A stretch of 64,000 nt of DNA, from positions 1 through 64,000 of the forward strand of contig NZ_JACJRF010000009.1 in assembly GCF_014697105.1 (NCBI RefSeq). Reading direction: 5' to 3'. The stretch is from Anabaena subtropica FACHB-260. Its GTDB lineage: Bacteria; Cyanobacteriota; Cyanobacteriia; Cyanobacteriales; Nostocaceae. The notes beneath the pieces were generated by a model, which was not told where the DNA came from, made no database searches, and saw nothing but the letters and a program-made list of their open reading frames with translations. Positions 17,748 through 27,683 of the stretch are shown one piece after another. The position numbers and the translations under genes were made by a program. Positions within the stretch are counted from its first letter, which is position 1. Every line of letters begins with the position of its first letter.

Positions 17748-18938
17748 TTATTGATGTTTTTGAGGTAGATAACCTTCTACTAAGCAATCAGAACCCACGA
17801 CACGCCAAAGTACACGTTCTAAAAGTAGAGCCTCTGTCATGGTATTAAAACCCAAATCACCTACAGGTGTTGGTGCATGGCTACCACCAATGATTTTTGG
17901 GGCAATAAAGGCCAGAATTTTCTGCACTGCACCTTGAGCGATCGCACTAGCAGCCAGAGTCCCGCCACACTCCCACAGTACACTACAAAAACCGCGATCG
18001 TATAAATGAGACATTACAGCTTCTGGTGTCAGCGATGCTAACTCTACTACTTCCACACCCTTTTGCTGCAACAGTTTTTGACAATCTGGGTTAGCACCTA
18101 CTTCTGTCAACACCAAAGTGGGAGCCTCGCTTGTTTGCCACAGATGAGCATTCGTTGGCAAATCTAGCTGACGACTCATCACCACCCGCAAGGGATTATG
18201 TACCCCCTCCTGGTGACTTGTTAAGTAAGGATTATCTCGCCTTACCGTATTACCGCCGACAATTACTGCATCACAAGCAGCCCGCAGTTGATGAACTTCG
18301 CCACGAGCAGATGGATTTGTCACCCAAGCACTGTGACCAGACGTAGTTGCTATTTTGCCATCTAACGTCATGGCATATTTCAAAATACCCAAAGGTCGCT
18401 TATGAAGGATGCGATGAACAAAACCTTCATTCAGCTGCTGACAGGCTTCCACTTCTACGCCTACCAACACCTCCACCCCAGCCTCACGTAACCGGGCAAT
18501 TCCACCACCACCTACCAGAGGGTTCGGGTCAACCATACCCACCACTACCTTAGCCACACCAGCCGCAATCAATCCCTCCGAACAAGGGGGAGTGCGTCCG
18601 TAATGATTACAAGGTTCCAAATTGACATAGACAGTAGCACCACGAGCCAGTTCTCCTGCTGCCCTGAGCGCAAAAACTTCTGCATGAGGCTCACCTGCAC
18701 GGGGATGAAACCCTTCCCCCACTATTTCCCCATTTTGAACAACAACTGCTCCCACTAACGGGTTAGGCGAAGTACGACCCAATGCACGACGTGCCAATTC
18801 TAAACATCGTTGCATCATGCGGACATCAAAATCATTTCCTACCCTCTGCGCCACCGATGGCTGTGTGGAGGGTTCATGTTGCTGGATGTTGTTGGGTTGG
18901 GATGCACCTGCTTGAGCGACCACTGGAAATTTATCCAT
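17748..18938 (-). CDS. ribD: Bifunctional riboflavin deaminase/reductase RibD
   Basis: Carries out two steps of riboflavin synthesis: deamination of the pyrimidinone and reduction of its ribosyl side chain. 396 aa with ATG at 18938. The N-terminal deaminase (about 41-190) has zinc motif PHAEVFAL and PCNHYGRTPPC; the C-terminal reductase has LKYAMTLDGKIATTSGHSAWVT and the GGTLAASA region. The first 40 residues are a Gln/Pro/Ser-rich extension, so the family start may be nearer the internal Met-Met at 41-42. The gene is transcribed alone, away from other riboflavin genes. Confidence 0.93.
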   Translation of the reverse strand: MDKFPVVAQAGASQPNNIQQHEPSTQPSVAQRVGNDFDVRMMQRCLELARRALGRTSPNPLVGAVVVQNGEIVGEGFHPRAGEPHAEVFALRAAGELARGATVYVNLEPCNHYGRTPPCSEGLIAAGVAKVVVGMVDPNPLVGGGGIARLREAGVEVLVGVEVEACQQLNEGFVHRILHKRPLGILKYAMTLDGKIATTSGHSAWVTNPSARGEVHQLRAACDAVIVGGNTVRRDNPYLTSHQEGVHNPLRVVMSRQLDLPTNAHLWQTSEAPTLVLTEVGANPDCQKLLQQKGVEVVELASLTPEAVMSHLYDRGFCSVLWECGGTLAASAIAQGAVQKILAFIAPKIIGGSHAPTPVGDLGFNTMTEALLLERVLWRVVGSDCLVEGYLPQKHQ

Positions 18939-19251
18939 AATTTTGGGAATTACTGTAAATATTCTGCACGCTAACTGCTCTTATAGCGATATTTAAACAG
19001 TAATATCCTTTGTTAGTTGTCTGCCCCCTGTCTTATACCTGATTAAAGATGGGTGGCTAATAATTGTTGACCCTTACATATTTTAGGCTTTCATCACCCC
19101 AGTAAAAGAGCATTCACTGAATTTGCATTAACCCCCAAAGATAAAGCCTGAGGCGGAGTAAGGGCTAACTATTCAGTAAATGGCTGGTCTGTTTAAATCA
19201 GTCAACAGTCACAAGCTTTTTAACTAATGACTAATGACTATTGACTAATGA
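18939..19251. repeat. Intergenic region ending in STRR heptamers
   Basis: No gene is seen. At 19222-19260 lies a run of ACTAATG and ACTATTG heptamers, an STRR element. The last three codons of mreD (Ser-Gln-stop, read on the minus strand) lie inside it. Confidence 0.7.
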
Positions 19252-19857
19252 CTATTGACTTTCCAACATTTTCATCTTTTGCCACCAAGTGTTGAGAGGA
19301 TAGTACAGCACAGGGGCCCAAAGACTGCTGAGAATGGCAGAAGCCAGGGTGACACGTTGATAGTATGCCCAGATGTATTCTGTTTGGCGATCGCCTGCTA
19401 AAGTTAATTGCAATCCAAAAACAGTTTCTGCCAAAATTGCCATACCAAAGACAATTAAGGCAATAGAAATAAAATCTTCTTGGATGAAACGCTGCTTTTG
19501 CAACAATCCAGTCAACAACCCTACTAACCCCAAAGTGATAGCATGAGAAGGGTTAGGTGATGTCATAGCATCCTGAAGTAGGCCTAAAACAATCCCTGCC
19601 AAAGTTCCTACCCATACTGAGCGTTTGACACTCCACGCCACAACCCAAATTAACAACCAATTTGGCCCAATCCCCAATAATTCCATCCCTGGTAAGCGAG
19701 TAGGTAACAAGAACAAACATAACAATACAGAACCAATAGTTACTCCCAAATCCAGTAGCTGACGCAAACCCGGATGCCAACGTGCTAAAGGTAAACGCCG
19801 GACTTTCGATCTACGTTCCGGTGGTTTTGACCTACCATTAAATGAAGGTATCTTCAT
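19252..19857 (-). CDS. mreD: Rod-shape-determining protein MreD
   Basis: Integral membrane partner of MreC and MreB in the elongasome that guides lateral peptidoglycan synthesis. 201 aa, with a basic N-terminus (about 1-27) followed by five or so hydrophobic segments. It lies 24 bases after mreC as the last gene of mreBCD. The final codons GAA-AGT-CAA-TAG come from an STRR heptamer repeat, so the original C-terminus may have been slightly different. Confidence 0.93.
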   Translation of the reverse strand: MKIPSFNGRSKPPERRSKVRRLPLARWHPGLRQLLDLGVTIGSVLLCLFLLPTRLPGMELLGIGPNWLLIWVVAWSVKRSVWVGTLAGIVLGLLQDAMTSPNPSHAITLGLVGLLTGLLQKQRFIQEDFISIALIVFGMAILAETVFGLQLTLAGDRQTEYIWAYYQRVTLASAILSSLWAPVLYYPLNTWWQKMKMLESQ

Positions 19858-19881
19858 TGTTTTGAAAAATTTTCTGAGAAT

Positions 19882-20703
19882 CTAATTAGACTTTTGTTGT
19901 TTTGGGCTAACCGACTGTTGGTTTTCCATCTCTGGGTTTGTCACCTTGGGATATACAGCTACCCAATCGAGTGAACTGATTGCCGGAAAAAGTTCAATTT
20001 TGGCTATTGATGCTGGCAGTTTCTTCAAATCCAAAGACTTAATTCGCCCAACTGCCAAACCAGAAGGAAATCTTTGGCTATATGTGGATGTAGAAACTAA
20101 ATCTCCTACCTTCGCATTTGGCACTTTTTCATAAAATTCCAACACGGCTTCCGAGGAAGAATCTCCTCGGAGAACACCTTTAGCTGAAGTGCGACTAATA
20201 GTAACACCCACTTGACTTTTGAGGTCACTGATTAACAAAATGCGGCTAGTGTTGGCAGTCACACTGTCTACCAAACCAACTAATCCGCCCTCGGCTTTGA
20301 CAACATAACCCGATTTAATTCCGGCATTTGCACCGCGATTTATGGTTACTTGTTGCCACCAATGGTCAGCACTACGTCCTATAACTCGCGCAGGTATTGG
20401 ACGCGACTCTAGTGGTGCTTGTTGAACATAGCCCAATAAATCTTGAAGTTTTTTATTTTGACTTTCTAATTCGGTGATGCGCGTTTGCATCTCCAAAAAT
20501 TGTGCTTTCTTCAGACGTTCTTCCTGACGTTCTTCTAGACTTGGCCCTGTCTGCAACATTTGCCAAGGACGGGTAATTACTTGGTATGCTTCCAATAACA
20601 ACCCCCCTTGAGTCTGACGCAACATCCAGGCACTGCCAATTGCTAACCCCAATAGACCAACTTGTAAGGCTTTGCGATTCCACCAACGACGTACAGTAAC
20701 CAT
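19882..20703 (-). CDS. mreC: Rod-shape-determining protein MreC
   Basis: Periplasmic scaffold that links MreB/MreD to cell-wall synthases. 273 aa: a short basic N-terminus, a transmembrane helix (about 13-27), a coiled coil (about 55-90, LEERQEERLKKAQFLEMQ and following) and two beta-barrel-like domains (about 100-250). The end is Gln/Ser/Lys-rich. Gene order mreB-mreC-mreD with a 95-base gap to mreB is the common bacterial arrangement. Confidence 0.93.
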   Translation of the reverse strand: MVTVRRWWNRKALQVGLLGLAIGSAWMLRQTQGGLLLEAYQVITRPWQMLQTGPSLEERQEERLKKAQFLEMQTRITELESQNKKLQDLLGYVQQAPLESRPIPARVIGRSADHWWQQVTINRGANAGIKSGYVVKAEGGLVGLVDSVTANTSRILLISDLKSQVGVTISRTSAKGVLRGDSSSEAVLEFYEKVPNAKVGDLVSTSTYSQRFPSGLAVGRIKSLDLKKLPASIAKIELFPAISSLDWVAVYPKVTNPEMENQQSVSPKQQKSN

Positions 20704-20798
20704 TTATACCTATTTCTATAAATTTAGAAGATACTGGATTCTATTTCTATAAAACCCAAATCACAGCCAAATAGAACCCAATATCTAATATTTTTTCG

Positions 20799-21842
20799 CT
20801 ACATATTGCGAGAACGTCCGCTAAACACTCTTTCTAGCTGTTTGAAGTTTTCTAACACACGACCTGTTCCCAGCACAACACAGCTGAGAGGATCGGCGGC
20901 GATGTGGGTAACTATTCCGGTTTCGTGGCTAATTAGGGTATCTATACCTTTGAGCAAAGCACCACCACCAGCTAACATGATACCTCTGTCAATAATGTCT
21001 GCGGCCAGTTCAGGAGGTGTACGTTCTAATGTCCGCTTCACTGCTTCAATGATCACAGATAAGGGTTCGAGCATACTTTCACGAATTTCTGGCCCTTTAA
21101 TCGTGACAGTTCTGGGTAAACCTGAAAGCAGGTGTAAACCTCGGACTTCCATCATCGCATCATCATCATCATGGGTAGGGTAGGCTGAACCCATACGAAT
21201 CTTAATGTCCTCAGCAGTGCGTTCCCCAATCACCAAGTTATGGACTTTCTTCATGTACATGATGATGGACTCGGTTAATTCATCACCAGCAATGCGTACT
21301 GATTCGCTGATTACAGTGCCTTGGAGACTCAGCACAGCAACTTCCGTAGTTCCACCACCAATATCAATAATCATGTTACCAGTAGGTTCCGCAACTGGTA
21401 ATCCCGCACCGATCGCAGCTGCGACTGGTTCATCAATTAAATATACTTCTCTCGCTCCCGCTTGAGCAGCCGCATCCATCACAGCACGTCTTTCTACCCC
21501 AGTTACACCACTGGGAATCCCAATCACAATCCGGGGTAAGATCAAAGACCTACCTTCATTAACCCTTTGAATAAAGCTTTTCAGCATCAGTTCAGCCGTA
21601 TCAAAATCGGCAATTACCCCATCACGTAAAGGACGAAGGGCAATCACATTTCCTGGTGTACGACCGAGCATTTTTTTAGCTTCTTCCCCAACTGCCAAAG
21701 CTACCTTTTCATTTTGATCGATAGCTACTACAGAAGGTTCTTGCAGTACAATACCTTTACCAGACACATAAACGAGGGTATTTGCTGTACCGAGGTCGAT
21801 ACCCATATCCCACGATGAGCGAAAGTTCCTAAAAAGCCCCAC
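20799..21842 (-). CDS. mreB: Actin-like cell-shape protein MreB
   Basis: Forms membrane-bound filaments that position cell-wall synthesis. 347 aa, normal for MreB. Phosphate-1 motif GIDLGTANTLVYV (about 14-26), the phosphate-2 motif MIIDIGGGTTEVAVLS (about 157-172) and the adenosine motif LAGGGALLKGID (about 295) are present. It starts the mreBCD operon and is divergent from ssb over a 333-base region. Confidence 0.96.
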   Translation of the reverse strand: MGLFRNFRSSWDMGIDLGTANTLVYVSGKGIVLQEPSVVAIDQNEKVALAVGEEAKKMLGRTPGNVIALRPLRDGVIADFDTAELMLKSFIQRVNEGRSLILPRIVIGIPSGVTGVERRAVMDAAAQAGAREVYLIDEPVAAAIGAGLPVAEPTGNMIIDIGGGTTEVAVLSLQGTVISESVRIAGDELTESIIMYMKKVHNLVIGERTAEDIKIRMGSAYPTHDDDDAMMEVRGLHLLSGLPRTVTIKGPEIRESMLEPLSVIIEAVKRTLERTPPELAADIIDRGIMLAGGGALLKGIDTLISHETGIVTHIAADPLSCVVLGTGRVLENFKQLERVFSGRSRNM

Positions 21843-22175
21843 TCGTCTCTACTCCCCCTATTTCTGACACTTATAGACTACAACTGTTAATGCAAATCGT
21901 GCTGGATTTTATGATGATTTTGATCCTGAGTCCAGCTAACTAGGTTATGGTTCGATAAATTTCCGTAATTCTTACTCAGTTTCAAACATCCACATCCTTG
22001 TTATTCTTGGACTAATTCAGTATATCCGTATATTTTTTCCATTTTGTCAAGTAGTTTTGCATATTTTTATACTGTAAATTTATTGCTAAGTTTGTAACAC
22101 ATTTTCAATCAAGTCACAATTAGTTATGATTGAATTCAGAATAAATAAGTACTGATGTACTAAAAGGTAAAGCAG
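21843..22175. promoter_or_regulatory. Divergent promoter region of mreB and ssb
   Basis: AT-rich region of 333 bases between divergent genes. It must hold both promoters. I see no clear operator palindrome and no additional gene. Confidence 0.45.
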
Positions 22176-22535
22176 ATGAGCATTAATATTGTCACTCTAG
22201 TAGGTCGTGTAGGCACTGACCCAGACATTAAATATTTTGAGTCTGGTAGTGTCAAATGTAGATTGACTCTAGCAGTGAAGCGCAGAAGCCGTAACAGTGA
22301 TGAACCAGACTGGTTCACGTTGGAACTATGGGATAAGACAGCAGAGGTAGCGGGTAATTATGTCCGCAAAGGTAGTTTAATAGGAGTCAAAGGTTCCTTA
22401 AAGTTTGACTCGTGGAGCGATCGCCAAACTGGAGCCAACCGATCTACACCAATAATTAGAGTAGATCAACTAGAACTTCTAGGTTCCAAGCAAGATCGAG
22501 ACAGTGGTGGCGACTTCGCCCCGGAAAATTTTTAA
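22176..22535 (+). CDS. ssb: Single-stranded DNA-binding protein
   Basis: OB-fold protein of 119 aa that coats single-stranded DNA. The N-terminal pattern SINIVTLVGRVGTDPDIKYF and the following strands with WFTLELWDK and KGSLIGVKGSLKFDSW are typical. It ends GDFAPENF instead of the usual acidic DDDIPF-type tip that recruits partner proteins. Short SSBs without this tip are known in cyanobacteria. Its 3' end faces the SIMPL gene across an STRR region. Confidence 0.93.
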   Translation: MSINIVTLVGRVGTDPDIKYFESGSVKCRLTLAVKRRSRNSDEPDWFTLELWDKTAEVAGNYVRKGSLIGVKGSLKFDSWSDRQTGANRSTPIIRVDQLELLGSKQDRDSGGDFAPENF

Positions 22536-22540
22536 TTGGT

Positions 22541-22611
22541 TGATTGTCAGTTGTCAGTTGCAAAGAAAAACAACTGACCAACGACCACTGACAACTAACT
22601 AATAACTAATT
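22541..22611. repeat. STRR region with hairpin between convergent ssb and SIMPL gene
   Basis: TTGTCAG and ACTGACA/ACTAATA heptamers form a repeat region. GTCAGTTG (22553-22560) can pair with CAACTGAC (22571-22578), so it may also act as a transcription terminator for the converging genes. The SIMPL gene's last four codons (Ile-Ser-Tyr-stop) lie in the repeat. Confidence 0.65.
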
Positions 22612-23345
22612 TGTAACGTGACTGAGGCTTCAACTTCTTGTTCACCACCGACTACAGGAGTAGAAGCATCTGCACTGTTAAGCTTGGCAGCCTCTGCTCG
22701 GTACAATATAGGTCGTGGAGGCGCACTTGCACCACTAACTTGAATACTCACTACTTCTTTAGCCTGTAAACCCAAGCTGCTAAACACCGCATTAGCTTGT
22801 TGTTGTGCATCTTGGGTCGCCTCTCTTAAGGCTTGTTGCCTAGCAGAGGCGATCGCTTCATCAGTAGCAACAAAACTGATACCATTAATTTGTGTCGCCC
22901 CTGCTTTCACCGCCTCATCTAACAATATCCCAGCCCTATCAGTATTAATACGGAAACTAACCGTATTACTAGCCGCATACCCAGTAATCCGTTGGATATT
23001 ATTGTTGTAACTATAAACAGGATTGAGACGAATGCCAGTAGTTTGCAACTTCTCCACGTTCCGGCTTTTAAGTAAAGCAACCACAGCCGATGACCTGCGC
23101 GCCGCCTCTTGCTGTACGTCCTGAGCAGTTTTACCTTGAATTTCTACCCCTAAACTGACTTCCGACAACGTAGTAGGAATTGATTCCATACCACGACCAC
23201 TAACAGTCAAGGTACGCCACAATCTTTCCTTTTCTTGAGCTAGTCCAGGCTGCACAAAAGTCACAAAAACCAACAAAGCTAACGGTAAACTTTGCCAAAA
23301 ATTCCCAACACGCAATTGAGAACCAGCTAAAGCGATTTTAACCAT
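22599..23345 (-). CDS. SIMPL (DUF541) domain secreted protein
   Basis: 248 aa with a signal peptide (basic start, hydrophobic SLPLALLVFVTFV, cleavage probable after GLAQ near residue 36). The remainder is the SIMPL/DUF541 fold: VSGRGMESIPTTLSEVSLGVEIQGKT at the start, then Ala/Gln-rich helices and a final strand VEASVTLQIS. The family is periplasmic or outer-membrane associated; its biochemical role is not settled. It stands alone, with a 304-base gap to the antiporter gene. Confidence 0.85.
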   Translation of the reverse strand: MVKIALAGSQLRVGNFWQSLPLALLVFVTFVQPGLAQEKERLWRTLTVSGRGMESIPTTLSEVSLGVEIQGKTAQDVQQEAARRSSAVVALLKSRNVEKLQTTGIRLNPVYSYNNNIQRITGYAASNTVSFRINTDRAGILLDEAVKAGATQINGISFVATDEAIASARQQALREATQDAQQQANAVFSSLGLQAKEVVSIQVSGASAPPRPILYRAEAAKLNSADASTPVVGGEQEVEASVTLQISY

Positions 23346-23649
23346 GATTTACACTCCTCTGAAAATATATACAAATACTTTTAAACATAGAGGTATAGGG
23401 ATGACATTTGCCTAATACCTCACGCAATTACCGATAGGATTTGTATGTTCCTACTTTGACATCACCAAGGTCAAAAGCTAAAACGGTTACATTTTTTGAA
23501 ACTAAAACAATTGGATACTGAAAATAAACCCCAGATATCAAGCTTTTGTTACTCCCAATTGTAATTTTTTGCAGAGTCTGCACAAGAGTTAGTTTCCATA
23601 AAAGAGTAAAAATGGAATAGAAGGATGTTCACGTAACAACGCGTAACAA
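23346..23649. other. Divergent intergenic region
   Basis: This AT-rich gap of 304 bases separates the SIMPL gene from the antiporter gene and should carry both promoters. I see no repeat, hairpin or further gene. Confidence 0.4.
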
Positions 23650-25104
23650 ATGCAGTTTCTCAATGCAATAGACCTCACATTTCCTCTGCTGGCCAGTACA
23701 ACCGAAGCCGCAGACAGTTCAATGGTTATCGCCGCAGTCTTGTTAAGTTTAGTAGTAGTTTACCTAGCTAGCAAAGTGGGTGGCGAGTTATCCAACCGAG
23801 TGGGTTTACCAGCTGTCTTAGGCGAACTTGTAGGTGGTGTAGTAGTAGGTGTTTCTGTATTCCACCTGTTGGTGTTCCCTGAAGGTGGTGCAGACGCTTC
23901 CAGTTCTATGATTATGACTTTCCTCCAAACTACGGCTGGCTTGAGTCCAGAAGCCACACCAGCAGTATTTACAGCGCAGTCAGAAGTGATTTCCGTTTTA
24001 GCAGAACTGGGTGTGATCATCCTGCTGTTTGAAATCGGCTTAGAGTCAAACTTAAAAGACTTAATGGCGGTTGGTGTCCAAGCCATAATAGTCGCGGTGG
24101 TGGGAGTAACAGTACCATTTGCCGCAGGTACTATAGGCTTGATGGTCTTGTTTGGTATTGATGCTGTACCCGCAATCTTTGCTGGAGCTGCTTTAACTGC
24201 TACTAGTATTGGGATTACTTCTAAAGTACTCTCAGAATTGGGACGGCTCAACTCCAAAGAAGGGCAAATTATTCTTGGTGCTGCCGTGATTGACGACATA
24301 CTAGGAATTATCGTTTTAGCAGTGGTTGCCAGCCTTGCTAAAGAGGGTACGGTAGATGTAGGTCAAGTCATCTATCTAATTATTAGTGCTAGTGGCTTTC
24401 TTTTGGGTGCGATCGTCCTGGGTAATGTCTTCAATAAAAGCTTTGTAGCGATCGCTGATATGCTCAAAACACGAGGCGAACTGATAATACCAGCTTTCAT
24501 CTTCGCCTTTGTCATGGCATACATCGCTTCTATCATCCACTTGGAAGCCATTCTCGGAGCTTTTGCGGCGGGTTTAGTCCTCGAAGAAACAGACAAGCGC
24601 AAAGAACTACAAAGGCAAGTTTCTCCCATTGCCGATATGCTAGTGCCGATTTTCTTTGTTACTGTGGGAGCCAAAACCGACTTGGGCGTACTGAATCCAG
24701 CCATTCCCAGCAATCAGGAAGGTTTAATTATGGCAAGTTTCCTGATTATCGTCGCCATTTTAGGTAAAGTGATCACAGGCTTTAGCGTCTTTGGTCAACC
24801 CCAAATCAACCGTTTAGCGATTGGCGTGGGTATGATTCCCAGAGGTGAAGTTGGCTTAGTATTTGCTGGTGTGGGTGCTGCCAGTGGCGCACTGTCTAAA
24901 TCACTAGGGGCAGCAATTATCATGATGGTTATTCTGACAACCTTTTTAGCCCCCCCCTTGTTAAGATTCGTTTTTCCAGACTCAGACGATGGAAACGAGT
25001 CAGAACAATTGATTTTAGATGGCTCCGCAGGCAAACAATTAGCCATAGAAACACCATCATCTGTTGTATCTACTGCTAAAGATAGTGGAAATATAAGCTC
25101 TTAA
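23650..25104 (+). CDS. CPA2-family sodium/proton antiporter (NapA/NhaS type)
   Basis: A 484-aa membrane protein with about 12-13 hydrophobic helices. The CPA2 Asp-Asp pair is seen in GAAVIDDILGIIVLA (about 212-226), and LPAVLGELVGG at the start is typical. A hydrophilic tail (about 440-484) follows the last helix. Such carriers exchange Na+ or K+ for protons across the plasma or thylakoid membrane. It is transcribed alone. The specific NhaS number cannot be given from sequence alone. Confidence 0.9.
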   Translation: MQFLNAIDLTFPLLASTTEAADSSMVIAAVLLSLVVVYLASKVGGELSNRVGLPAVLGELVGGVVVGVSVFHLLVFPEGGADASSSMIMTFLQTTAGLSPEATPAVFTAQSEVISVLAELGVIILLFEIGLESNLKDLMAVGVQAIIVAVVGVTVPFAAGTIGLMVLFGIDAVPAIFAGAALTATSIGITSKVLSELGRLNSKEGQIILGAAVIDDILGIIVLAVVASLAKEGTVDVGQVIYLIISASGFLLGAIVLGNVFNKSFVAIADMLKTRGELIIPAFIFAFVMAYIASIIHLEAILGAFAAGLVLEETDKRKELQRQVSPIADMLVPIFFVTVGAKTDLGVLNPAIPSNQEGLIMASFLIIVAILGKVITGFSVFGQPQINRLAIGVGMIPRGEVGLVFAGVGAASGALSKSLGAAIIMMVILTTFLAPPLLRFVFPDSDDGNESEQLILDGSAGKQLAIETPSSVVSTAKDSGNISS

Positions 25105-25787
25105 GGCAGGGGAAGCAGGGGAAGCATAGGGCAGAGGAGCATGGGAGAGAAGGAAAATAACAATCAATTTTTGACTCAATACAGGCTAAATGCCCCAATA
25201 ACAGCACTTAGTACTCTCCATTGCCCCTTCCCCACCCCCCACTCCCAGGAAACTTCTATCTTCCAATCTCCGTCCTCAGGAATTAACAATTTTATTTTTA
25301 TCTCATCACTATTAGTATTTGGAATGTTATCTGTCACAGAACTAGAAACCAGACACTGTTGTGATTAGGTCAGCCACCAAAGAATGATAATATTTTTCTC
25401 TTACACCCTGAAATCCTTTTATCCCCACATCCATTTACAAAATAGTTGGAGTGTTTATTTAAAAATTTGATTGACTGCTGATGAAATAACTCAATTCCCA
25501 TTCTTTGGTAAGCTCGAAGATCGCTAACCAAAAGTTTTGAATGAATGTAGAAAAATCTGAGTATATTGGTGTTGTATTTAATGCTTCACAGCCAAAGTAG
25601 TTTGTTCTGATAGCTAGGCAATAATTAAGGGCATACTTAAAATCTCAGCCATTATATTGTGTTTTTATACCGAATTCCCAGAAAAAAAGAGGGTATCAAG
25701 GCTCAAGATAGGTGGTAAAGATGTGACAACTTGCCAATATGTTGAGATATTGACGGCTCTCGTGAACACAAATCAGGAGAAAGGATT
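25105..25787. other. 683-base intergenic region before amiC1
   Basis: It begins with a purine-rich repeat (GGGGAAGCAGGGGAAGC) and a pyrimidine-rich block (CCCCTTCCCCACCCCCC), both of the dispersed intergenic type. The rest is AT-rich. The final 45 bases, with GGAGAAAGG as ribosome-binding site, are nearly identical to the leader of amiC2. An open frame at 25141-25368 is repeat-derived and not called. Confidence 0.6.
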
Positions 25788-27683
25788 GTGAAATTACACT
25801 GGTTAGTATCTGGTACTGTTGGCACTGTCTTATTACTATCGTCGCCAGCGTTAGCGACGAGGTTGAACTCTTGGCGCTTTGATGCTAATCAAAACCGTCT
25901 GGAGATTAATACTACAGGTGCTGTCCAACCCAAGGCGCAACTGATTTTTAATCCCACACGTCTAGTTATTGATTTGCCAAACGTCACATTTGGGAAACCG
26001 CAGTTAACACAAAATATAGGTGGTAGAGTCCGTTCTGTACGTATAGGGCAATTTGACCCACAAACTACCCGCGTAGTTGTCGAACTCGCCCCTGGTTACA
26101 CTCTCGACCCCCAACAAATCAAATTTGTCGGTATCACCGCCAGCCGTTGGACAGTACAGTTACCTACTCCCACAGCAGAACAAGCGGAGTCTTCACCAGA
26201 TAATGTTTACAATGTGGTGACGATTGACTCGGATACTAGACCAAATTTACCCAATAATCCTAGACCAGAGTTACCCAGTAATCCTAGACCAGAGTTCTCG
26301 AATAATACAGTTAGCGCCGCACCCGGAAAGACTCAAGTTGAAAGCTTACAAGTAACTGGGGATGGTCTTTTTGTCCGCACAACTGGTGCCAATCCTCCAG
26401 TTCAGGTAATTCGCAGCCGCGATCGCGCTACTATTTTCATGGATATTCCCGGTGCAACTTTATCGCCACGGGCCCAACGAAATATCACTGTCAACAGACA
26501 CGGTGTCAGCCGAGTTGAACTCACCCCACTGCAAACCAGAACACCAAGCGTCCGTATGACTTTGCGGGTAGATCCCAATAGCCCAGACTGGCGAGCAACT
26601 AACAGTAGCGCTGGTGGCTTAGTCGTTCTACCCACTCGTGTAGTTAGATTACCTGATAACAATAACTCTGAACAATCGGGTAACACTCCTAATCTACCTA
26701 ACAGACTACCTACAACTAATTCAGTAGCCACAATTCAGTCGGTTGATTTGGCTAACAATGGTACACAACTACTGATTAGAGCCAATCAAGCAGTATCTGC
26801 TACAAGTGGTTGGGACAGAAATACAGGTCTTTTCCGCATTAGTATTCCTAATGCTAGGTTAGCTCCCCAAGTGACTGGGCCGGATTTAAACGCCAACAGT
26901 CCCATCCTCCGAGTACGCCTGCAAAGAGAAGAACCCAACACCGTAGTTGTTCTAGTCCAACCAGCCTCTGGAGTCCAAATTGGACAAGTCAACCAAGTTG
27001 GCAACCAGCTTTTAGCGCTACAATTACAAGGCTCACGTCGGCTGGTGACAACACCCCCCTTACCCCCTATCCAAGGACAATTACCAGACCCGACAAATCC
27101 CCGTCCTGTACCTATACCCCAACCAGGAACACGGCCAGTTCCCAAAGGTAGATTATCAGTATTCATCGACCCCGGACATGGTGGTAAAGACCCAGGCGCA
27201 ATTGGTATTGGCGGAGTGCGGGAAAAAGATATCATCTTGCCTATCAGCCAAAGAATAGCCGAAGTTTTGCAACAAAATGGCGTGCAAGTGGTGATGGCGA
27301 GAAACTCTGACTTTTTCGTCAGCCTACCAGGACGAGTACAAATGGCAGAACGAGCTAAGGCTGATGTATTCGTCAGCATCCACGCTAATGCCATAGGTGG
27401 AAATCGTTCAGATGTCAATGGTTTGGAAACCTACTATTACGATAGTGGACTGGGTTTAGCTCGCGCAGTTCATAGCAGCATTCTCCAAAGCGTAAGTGTG
27501 CGAGATAGAGGAGTTCGCCGAGCTAGATTTTATGTCCTCAGAAAAAGTTCCATGCCGTCGATACTTGTAGAAACAGGATTTGTAACTGGTCGAGAAGATG
27601 TTGCTAAACTGCGAAATCCAGCTTACCAAAGACAAATGGCTGATGCGATCGCTCGTGGTATTCTCCAGTTTCTCAAACGATAG
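25788..27683 (+). CDS. amiC1: N-acetylmuramoyl-L-alanine amidase with AMIN domains (AmiC1)
   Basis: Cleaves the stem peptide from peptidoglycan. 631 aa: signal peptide (about 1-23), an AMIN domain (about 25-130), a Pro/Asn-rich linker with repeated RPELPSN-like units (about 150-185), a second AMIN-like region (about 190-430) and the zinc amidase_3 domain (about 455-631). Zinc and catalytic residues sit in FIDPGHGGKDPG, REKDIIL, VSIHAN and LVETGF. GTG start with AGGAGAAAGG upstream. In Anabaena the AmiC enzymes drill septal nanopores for cell-cell communication. Tandem paralogue follows. Confidence 0.95.
   Translation: MKLHWLVSGTVGTVLLLSSPALATRLNSWRFDANQNRLEINTTGAVQPKAQLIFNPTRLVIDLPNVTFGKPQLTQNIGGRVRSVRIGQFDPQTTRVVVELAPGYTLDPQQIKFVGITASRWTVQLPTPTAEQAESSPDNVYNVVTIDSDTRPNLPNNPRPELPSNPRPEFSNNTVSAAPGKTQVESLQVTGDGLFVRTTGANPPVQVIRSRDRATIFMDIPGATLSPRAQRNITVNRHGVSRVELTPLQTRTPSVRMTLRVDPNSPDWRATNSSAGGLVVLPTRVVRLPDNNNSEQSGNTPNLPNRLPTTNSVATIQSVDLANNGTQLLIRANQAVSATSGWDRNTGLFRISIPNARLAPQVTGPDLNANSPILRVRLQREEPNTVVVLVQPASGVQIGQVNQVGNQLLALQLQGSRRLVTTPPLPPIQGQLPDPTNPRPVPIPQPGTRPVPKGRLSVFIDPGHGGKDPGAIGIGGVREKDIILPISQRIAEVLQQNGVQVVMARNSDFFVSLPGRVQMAERAKADVFVSIHANAIGGNRSDVNGLETYYYDSGLGLARAVHSSILQSVSVRDRGVRRARFYVLRKSSMPSILVETGFVTGREDVAKLRNPAYQRQMADAIARGILQFLKR

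Noticed and set aside
17612-17848. 78-codon open frame before ribD
   Set aside because: It starts in a palindromic repeat and its last 100 bases run antisense into ribD.
20806-21465. Long plus-strand open frames opposite mreB
   Set aside because: They are antisense shadows of the strongly conserved MreB reading frame.
23760-25046. Minus-strand open frames opposite the antiporter gene
   Set aside because: Ser/Pro/Thr-rich translations arise from the complement of hydrophobic codons; there are no start signals.
25141-25368. 75-codon open frame upstream of amiC1
   Set aside because: It is made from pyrimidine-rich intergenic repeats (CCCCTTCCCC) and has no ribosome-binding site.
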